DNA of 58,333 nucleotides, taken from assembly GCA_024279915.1 (NCBI GenBank), contig JAJRRB010000012.1, forward strand, positions 1 to 58,333, in the 5' to 3' direction. The notes under the pieces were generated by a model. That model saw only the letters and a program-made list of their open reading frames with translations. It was not told where the DNA came from and did no database searches. This document shows positions 53,444 to 58,333 of the stretch, piece by piece. The stretch comes from Deltaproteobacteria bacterium. GTDB lineage: Bacteria; Desulfobacterota; Desulfuromonadia; Desulfuromonadales; BM103. The position numbers and the translations under genes are program-made. Every line of letters begins with the position of its first letter. The stretch's first letter is position 1.

Positions 53444-54745
53444 ATGAAGAAGAATATCTTTGTCCTAGCCCTCGATGATTTTACAAAAGCCCTTTTCGGC
53501 ACAATTCGACAAGCCGACCATTATTGCTACCACAGCCTGCTCCCGCCGGAAAAGATCATTGCGGCCGCCAACTATTCGATGCCAGAGTTACTGGAAGAGG
53601 CATGTCGCAAGCTTAAAGATTTCAATGGTAGCATCGACGCCATAGTCTCTTACTGGGATTTTCCGGCCACCATCATGCTGCCGACCCTGCGCCATTCCGC
53701 CGGGCTTGCGACAACATCCACCGAGAGCATTTTACGCTGTGAACACAAGTACTGGAGTCGTCTGATCCAGCACGAGATGGTCCCTGAACTGATTCCCGGG
53801 TTTACCGCCTTCAATCCCTTCGCCGATATTCCCCTGTCGCAAATCGATCTCGATTTTCCGTTCTGGATCAAACCGGTCAAGTCCCATTCGTCAATCCTCG
53901 GTTTTCGCATTGACAACCAGGCTGATTTCTCTGCTGCGATTCCACAAATAAAAGAACGCATTGGTCGCTTTTCCGATCCGTTCAACTTCCTCTTCGAGCG
54001 TGCCGATGTGCCTGCGAAAATCGCTGCGATCAACGGCAACTATTGCCTGGCCGAAGAAATCATCAGCGCAAAAAACCAGTGCACCCTGGAAGGTTATGTC
54101 TACGACGGTGAACCCAGAATCTACGGTGTGGTCGACTCGCTGCGCGAAGAAAACCGATCAAGCTTCAGTCGCTACCATTACCCCTCGCGTCTGCCGGCCG
54201 AAGTCCGGCAACAGATGAGCGAAGTTGCCGCCCGCGTCATACGCCGGACCGGTCTTAACAACGAACCGTTTAATATCGAATTCTTTCACGATCCGGCAAC
54301 CGGACGCATCTCATTGCTCGAGATCAACCCGCGCATCTCCAAATCACACTGTCCGCTCTTTTTCCTCGTTGACGGAGCTTCGCACCAGCAAGTCATGGTG
54401 GAGGTTGCCCTTGGCGTCCAACCTGAATATCAATGCGAGCAAGGGGTTTACCCCATGGCCACCAAGTTTATGGTACGCCGCTATTCAGGGGATGCGATGG
54501 TGCGGCGCGTGCCCAACCGTGAAGAGATCGAAACCCTACAGCGTGAGATCGATGGCGTCTTTGTCGTGGTCTGGGCGCGCGAGGGGGCCAGACTGTCCGA
54601 CTTTGCCGATAGCGACAGCTACAGCTTCGAGTATGCCAATATCTTTGTCGGCGGCGGGAGCGAAGAGGAGCTTTTGGAGAAGTATCATGCCTGCATGCAG
54701 AGGCTCCCTTTCGAATTCGAGCCCGTGGCCGCTCAGGAGCTTTAG
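53444..54745 (+). CDS. ATP-grasp domain protein (probable carboxylate-amine ligase)
   Basis: 433 residues. An N-terminal pre-ATP-grasp region (about 1-105) is followed by ATP-grasp strands: FWIKPVKSHSS with the ATP-binding lysine near residue 146, EEIISAKN, and the metal-binding end FNIEFFHD...ISLLEINPRIS. These enzymes join a carboxylate to an amine using ATP. The stop codon is immediately followed by the ATG of a CocE/NonD hydrolase, so the two are translationally linked. Substrates unknown; a ligase next to an amide/ester hydrolase suggests making or salvaging a small peptide-like or acyl compound (inference). Confidence 0.85.
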   Translation: MKKNIFVLALDDFTKALFGTIRQADHYCYHSLLPPEKIIAAANYSMPELLEEACRKLKDFNGSIDAIVSYWDFPATIMLPTLRHSAGLATTSTESILRCEHKYWSRLIQHEMVPELIPGFTAFNPFADIPLSQIDLDFPFWIKPVKSHSSILGFRIDNQADFSAAIPQIKERIGRFSDPFNFLFERADVPAKIAAINGNYCLAEEIISAKNQCTLEGYVYDGEPRIYGVVDSLREENRSSFSRYHYPSRLPAEVRQQMSEVAARVIRRTGLNNEPFNIEFFHDPATGRISLLEINPRISKSHCPLFFLVDGASHQQVMVEVALGVQPEYQCEQGVYPMATKFMVRRYSGDAMVRRVPNREEIETLQREIDGVFVVVWAREGARLSDFADSDSYSFEYANIFVGGGSEEELLEKYHACMQRLPFEFEPVAAQEL

Positions 54746-56764
54746 ATGAAACACATCGAGTCCTTCCCATACGAAGTCAAGACCATTGAAAATATACGGA
54801 TTCCAATGGCAGACGGCGTCCATCTGGCTGCTCGGCTCTGGTTACCTGAAGGCTGTTTGAGCAAACCTGTGCCGGCAATTTTTGAATACATTCCTTACCG
54901 TAAACGCGATTTTACCCGCCATCGCGACACCGGCCATCATCACTATTACGCCGGACACGGTTACGCTTCCATGCGCGTTGACCTGCGCGGCAGCGGTGAT
55001 TCCGAAGGCCTCTTGACAGATGAATATCTGGAACAGGAGCTGGCCGATGGCGAAGAGGTCTTAAGTTGGTTGGCGGCTCAACCCTGGTGCAACGGCAAGG
55101 TCGGCATCATCGGTATCTCCTGGGGAGGCTTCAACGGTCTGCAATTAGCAGCCCGTCAACCGCCGGAACTGCAGGCGGTGATCAGCGTCGCCTCTACTGA
55201 CGACCGCTACGCAGACGATGTGCACTACATGGGCGGCTGCCTGCTCGGCGACAACCTGTCGTGGGCCAGCGTCATGTTCGCCTACAATTCGATGCCGCCC
55301 GACCCGGAGATTGTTGGCGATGCCTGGCGCAACATGTGGTTCGAACGACTCGAAAAAAGCGGCCTCTGGCTCGACACCTGGCTACGTCACCAGCAACGCG
55401 ATGACTATTGGAAACATGGCTCAGTCTGTGAGGACCACAGCGCCATCAAGACCCCGGTGATGACCGTTAGCGGTTGGGCCGACGGCTACACCAATGCAGT
55501 TTTCCGTCTGCTTGAACACCTTGACTGTCCACGCCTCGGCCTGGTCGGTCCATGGAGTCATCGTTATCCACACGATGGTATTCCCGGCCCCGCAATCGGC
55601 TTTCTGCAAGAGGTCGTGCGCTGGTGGGATTACTGGCTCAAAGGTAAAGAAAACGGCATCATGGACGAACCGATGTTGCGCGCTTACATGCTCGACAGCG
55701 TACCACCGACGACCAGTTACGCGACGCGTCCGGGACGTTGGGTGGCAGAGCAAAACTGGCCAACAGCGAATATCACAGCAACACCTTTCACACTCGGCTG
55801 GCGCGGCATCATTCCGGGTTTCGGCCATGCCCCTGAAGTGATCGAAACCATTCGCTCGCCCCTGAGTGTTGGCCTATTCGCCGGCAAATGGTGTTCCTAC
55901 AGCGCGACACCGGACCTGCCCCACGACCAACGTCAGGAAGACGGTGGCGCGCTGGTCTTCGACAGTGAGCCACTGGAAGAGACCATGGAAATCCTTGGCC
56001 AACCGCTGGTCGAGTTGGTGCTTTCGGCGGATCAGCCGGTCGCTATGGTCGCGGTCCGCCTGGCTGACATTGCGCCCGACGACAAGGCGACGCGGGTCAC
56101 CTACGGCATCCTCAATCTGTGCCATCGAGAGAGCCATGAACACCCTGACGCACTCCAGCCGGGGCAACAATACCGGATCCAGGTTAAACTCAACGACATC
56201 GCCCAGACCTTCCCGGCCGGGCATCGCTTCCGGATCGCCATATCAACATCTTACTGGCCACTGGCCTGGCCGCCGCCACGTCCCGTCCGGCTCGAGATCC
56301 TGACCGGGGCCAGTCAGCTGATCATGCCGGTTCGCGCCGTCAACCATGCCGAGCAGGTTAAACCATTCGGGCCACCGGAATCGGCGTTCGTTCCGACAAG
56401 CAGACAGCTAGGCTCAACAGATCGTAACTGGAAGGTTATCCGTGATCTCGAACACGACATTTCTACCCTGGAGGTCGTCAAAGACGAAGCGGTGGTGGAA
56501 ATCAAGGAGATCAATCTTGAAATGGAAAAGTACGTCCTGGAACGCTACACTTTCCAAGGCGACGATTTTGATTCGGTCTGCGGTGAAGTCATCAGCAAAC
56601 GCGGTCTCCGCCGGGGTGATTGGCACGTCAGGACGGTGACCCGCACCGTGATGCAATCTGACGCAGAGAACTTTTACCTGCGCGCCGACCTCGATGCCTA
56701 CGAAGCAGGATTCCGCGTCTACTGCCAAAGCTGGGAGAAAACCATCCCGCGCAAATTTGTTTAG
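54746..56764 (+). CDS. CocE/NonD-family alpha/beta hydrolase (X-Pro dipeptidyl-peptidase S15 type)
   Basis: 672 residues. The start MADGVHLAARLWLPEG and YRKRDFTRHRD are typical of the family. The nucleophile Ser is in GIISWGG-type sequence (GISWGGFNGLQ), Asp likely in SGWADGYTNA and His in GPWSHRYPHDG. After the catalytic domain comes the C-terminal jelly-roll domain of this group (from about residue 350). No signal peptide is seen, so it acts in the cytoplasm. It begins at the very next base after the ATP-grasp stop; its AGGAG ribosome binding site lies inside that gene. Hydrolysis of amides or esters is expected. Confidence 0.9.
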   Translation: MKHIESFPYEVKTIENIRIPMADGVHLAARLWLPEGCLSKPVPAIFEYIPYRKRDFTRHRDTGHHHYYAGHGYASMRVDLRGSGDSEGLLTDEYLEQELADGEEVLSWLAAQPWCNGKVGIIGISWGGFNGLQLAARQPPELQAVISVASTDDRYADDVHYMGGCLLGDNLSWASVMFAYNSMPPDPEIVGDAWRNMWFERLEKSGLWLDTWLRHQQRDDYWKHGSVCEDHSAIKTPVMTVSGWADGYTNAVFRLLEHLDCPRLGLVGPWSHRYPHDGIPGPAIGFLQEVVRWWDYWLKGKENGIMDEPMLRAYMLDSVPPTTSYATRPGRWVAEQNWPTANITATPFTLGWRGIIPGFGHAPEVIETIRSPLSVGLFAGKWCSYSATPDLPHDQRQEDGGALVFDSEPLEETMEILGQPLVELVLSADQPVAMVAVRLADIAPDDKATRVTYGILNLCHRESHEHPDALQPGQQYRIQVKLNDIAQTFPAGHRFRIAISTSYWPLAWPPPRPVRLEILTGASQLIMPVRAVNHAEQVKPFGPPESAFVPTSRQLGSTDRNWKVIRDLEHDISTLEVVKDEAVVEIKEINLEMEKYVLERYTFQGDDFDSVCGEVISKRGLRRGDWHVRTVTRTVMQSDAENFYLRADLDAYEAGFRVYCQSWEKTIPRKFV

Positions 56765-56877
56765 AAGCGGCACGTTTTCGTCCGCTAAAAGCAGTATGAG
56801 TCAATCAAGAGCAAAGGTGACACTTACACGTCCCTGTCACTAATCCCTGCCCCCTGTAAGTGCTCCCAGATCAACAT

Positions 56878-57168
56878 TCAAGGCATATTACTAAGAAAGC
56901 CCTTCATCTCATCCGCAGAGAAACCACGCAATGTCTGTGTGCGCACGTTGCCGAGCGAGCCGACCTTCAGGTTCCCAGTCATAACGGCAGCCTCGTCGCC
57001 CTCCACGATAACCACCATGTCGTAACCACCCTGAGTATAATAAGCACTCTTGAGGGTACCGCCCTGTGCTTCCACCAACGCCTTAAACGATTCAAGACGC
57101 GCCGGTGATTCTTTCACGTTCTTAATTCCCTGATCGGTGAAGGTTACAAGGGTAATAAACGTTGCCAT
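56878..57168 (-). CDS. GYD-domain protein
   Basis: 96 residues. The sequence TLVTFTDQGIKNVKESPARL, then YYTQGGYDMVVIVEG, matches the GYD domain, a small ferredoxin-like (dimeric alpha-beta barrel-type) fold of unknown function widely found in bacteria. The start has AAAGGAG in front. It converges with the hydrolase gene, and a foldback element lies 31 bases upstream of its start codon. Confidence 0.9.
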   Translation of the reverse strand: MATFITLVTFTDQGIKNVKESPARLESFKALVEAQGGTLKSAYYTQGGYDMVVIVEGDEAAVMTGNLKVGSLGNVRTQTLRGFSADEMKGFLSNMP

Positions 57169-57199
57169 AGTCTTACTCCTTTAGTCGTTGATGCGTTCT

Positions 57200-57363
57200 A
57201 GGAGGCTGTCGGGCTTGGCAGACCGTAGCGAGAAATTGGATGTTCGAGGACAGATTTACGGGAATTTGAGAGCTAATAGCATGGCTATTTGTCGAAAATT
57301 GCCGTGAATATGAACCGATCAGCCGGTTTCGCAGTATGTTTATGTTAAGTCCGGCAGTCTCCT
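57200..57363. mobile_element. 164-bp foldback (MITE-like) element
   Basis: Left end AGGAGGCTGTCGGGCTT and right end AAGTCCGGCAGTCTCCT are inverted repeats with three mismatches. The two arms of about 80 bases can pair almost throughout, meeting at AATAGC-ATG-GCTATT (57275-57289). No gene is inside. The form is that of a non-autonomous miniature transposable element; mobility is inferred from shape only. Confidence 0.65.
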
Positions 57364-57380
57364 CTCGGTTGCTATGAATC

Positions 57381-57623
57381 TCATTCAGAAGGCAGACCGT
57401 CTATCGGGCCGTTAAAGAGGCGAGAGGCCTCACGTCTGTCCTTCACTCGAATAGGGTCAATACCAGCAGTTACCCAACCACTCGATCGTTTAAACTTCAT
57501 TACGTGATTCTTTTCGAGAAGCACATCAAGGGCTGGAGGAGTCAAATGTTGATAAACACCATCTCTTGTGATGACATGAATATGCTGCTGTCCTAGTCTC
57601 CGTAGGACTCTGCGATCACGCAT
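57381..57623 (-). CDS. GSU3473-like small protein
   Basis: 80 residues with AGGAGAGGAGC before the ATG. Features such as ITRDGVYQHLTPPALDVLLE and KFKRSSGWVTAGIDPIRVKD, with the tail ending in RLFNGP, resemble the small GSU3473-type proteins of Geobacter and relatives. Function unknown; soluble and basic. Family assignment from memory of pattern, moderate confidence. Confidence 0.65.
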   Translation of the reverse strand: MRDRRVLRRLGQQHIHVITRDGVYQHLTPPALDVLLEKNHVMKFKRSSGWVTAGIDPIRVKDRREASRLFNGPIDGLPSE

Positions 57624-57707
57624 GCTCCTCTCCTACACAAATGTTGAGCCTCTTTTCTTCTCGGAAGTGGTGGCTAATGAAGTTGAAAACAACATTTCAT
57701 TGAGGAC

Positions 57708-57881
57708 TCACTCCCAGTCAGAAGTGGATTCGTGTTCCTTTAATAATTCCATTTCTTCAGAAATAATAGTTTCAAGCCTGGTAATTATCTCTTTTATCTC
57801 TTTTTCATTGCCGGATTCAGAAAACCCCATACCAATCAATATTTCACAAAGATCCTTCAATCGCACAATGCTGTTAATCAT
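57708..57881 (-). CDS. 57-residue acidic coiled-coil-like protein
   Basis: The minus-strand frame from ATG 57881 to TGA 57708 reads MINSIVRLKDLCEILIG, then EKEIKEIITRLETIISEEME and ends SDWE. Heptad-like Ile/Leu spacing and many Glu/Lys suggest a helical coiled coil. The ribosome binding site (GTGAG) is weak. Codons are AT-rich. It is probably a real small gene because of the regular helical pattern; function unknown. Confidence 0.5.
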   Translation of the reverse strand: MINSIVRLKDLCEILIGMGFSESGNEKEIKEIITRLETIISEEMELLKEHESTSDWE

Positions 57882-58042
57882 ATTTGCTCACTTTAATCTA
57901 AAATTATTCAATATCATAAAGTCAACTTCGATTACTTTAGTTACCCCAATAGCGACATATCGCGCCCGACCCTTGGAACCCTCTTGAGTTTGATTCTTGG
58001 CTTTTCGTCTTCGGTCAAGGTCACGCCCAAAATTCGAACTAA

Positions 58043-58333
58043 TTAAATCCTATAAGCAATTAGAAGCCTGTCAATTCGCCACACGATAAAACTAGCTTTC
58101 TGAATCCTAAAAAAAAAGCCCCGTTCACCGGAGGGGTGGTAGCGGGGCAACCTCTGTGCTGCCCAAGAGGGTTGGACCACAATCTGCCATGTGGACACCT
58201 TCATCGCAGGCGGTGCCGATCCGCCACGGCGATGCATTAAGAATTCAATCTCGAACGTATCCTGAACATACTTCTCGATCCCAAACTGATAATCCGTCAA
58301 CAATTCATAGCCTAGTTGTCCCAACAGGCCCGG
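58043..58333 (-). CDS. unidentified reading frame cut by right edge
   Basis: The minus-strand frame is open from the window edge to a stop at 58043. The first part (PGLLGQLGYELLTDYQFGIE, then YVQDTFEIEFLMHRRGG) looks like a real protein, but the frame runs straight through a strong terminator-like hairpin at 58109-58148. Either the 3' end has been disturbed or part of this is a non-coding RNA; the hairpins CCACA/TGTGG and CCTCT/AGAGG lie just before the terminator. Family not recognised. Confidence 0.3.
   Translation of the reverse strand, partial: PGLLGQLGYELLTDYQFGIEKYVQDTFEIEFLMHRRGGSAPPAMKVSTWQIVVQPSWAAQRLPRYHPSGERGFFFRIQKASFIVWRIDRLLIAYRI
58109..58148 (-). terminator. rho-independent terminator
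   Basis: On the minus strand GCCCCG (58143-58148 complement) pairs with CGGGGC, with an inner CACC/GGTG pair, followed directly by nine T. It is the clearest terminator in the window, reading leftward. Confidence 0.8.

Noticed and set aside
57622-57987. 121-codon plus-strand frame
   Set aside because: Shadow of the 57-residue minus-strand gene; no ribosome binding site.

Overview
The window looks like chromosome from a Desulfuromonadales-type bacterium (Desulfobacterota; Geobacter/Desulfuromonas relatives). This is an inference from gene content: very large multiheme c-type cytochromes with mixed CXXCH and CX4CH motifs, EtfBA next to a membrane CCG-domain iron-sulfur oxidoreductase, AcnB-type aconitase, indolepyruvate:ferredoxin oxidoreductase and a small GSU3473-like protein. 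No rRNA, tRNA, CRISPR array or complete transposase gene was seen.

Left part (1-28.4 kb). A partial bioA is followed by an agmatinase-family gene (speB) whose 3' end carries a one-base frameshift, and by two giant secreted multiheme cytochromes of 1801 and 3955 residues. A block containing the speB 3' end, a terminator, a promoter and the cytochrome leader is present twice, once before each cytochrome. At the second copy the speB fragment is fused back to back with an antisense 3' fragment of rnhA. The 3955-residue protein has hemes at both ends and between them choice-of-anchor D domains, YVTN beta-propellers, LamG-like domains and calcium-type thrombospondin-3 repeats. A third, minus-strand cytochrome shares the same N-terminal heme module but is cut by a single in-frame amber codon, with coding sequence (including hemes) clearly continuing behind it. 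Between the cytochromes lie a CBS/DUF294 nucleotidyltransferase-like protein and a lipoprotein.

Middle (28.9-47.8 kb, mostly minus strand). acnB; a chemotaxis-type cluster (cheB, a histidine-kinase-like protein lacking its phospho-accepting histidine, cheD); a response regulator with a Cache/HAMP/PAS sensor kinase; an operon of membrane Fe-S oxidoreductase, etfB, etfA and a nitronate monooxygenase-like flavoprotein; iorAB; and a PatB/MalY-type C-S lyase. Together these suggest amino-acid and acyl-CoA type oxidation feeding electrons through ETF and ferredoxin to the menaquinone pool, with the multiheme cytochromes as possible extracellular outlets.

Right part (48-58.3 kb). A cysteine desulfidase-like gene divergent from patB, a protein with two fused CDP-alcohol phosphatidyltransferase domains, an SDR, several small hypothetical genes, an ATP-grasp/CocE-NonD hydrolase pair with no gap between them, a GYD-domain protein, a 164-bp foldback (MITE-like) element, a GSU3473-like protein and a 57-residue coding sequence. 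The right edge cuts an unidentified minus-strand reading frame that contains a terminator-like hairpin.
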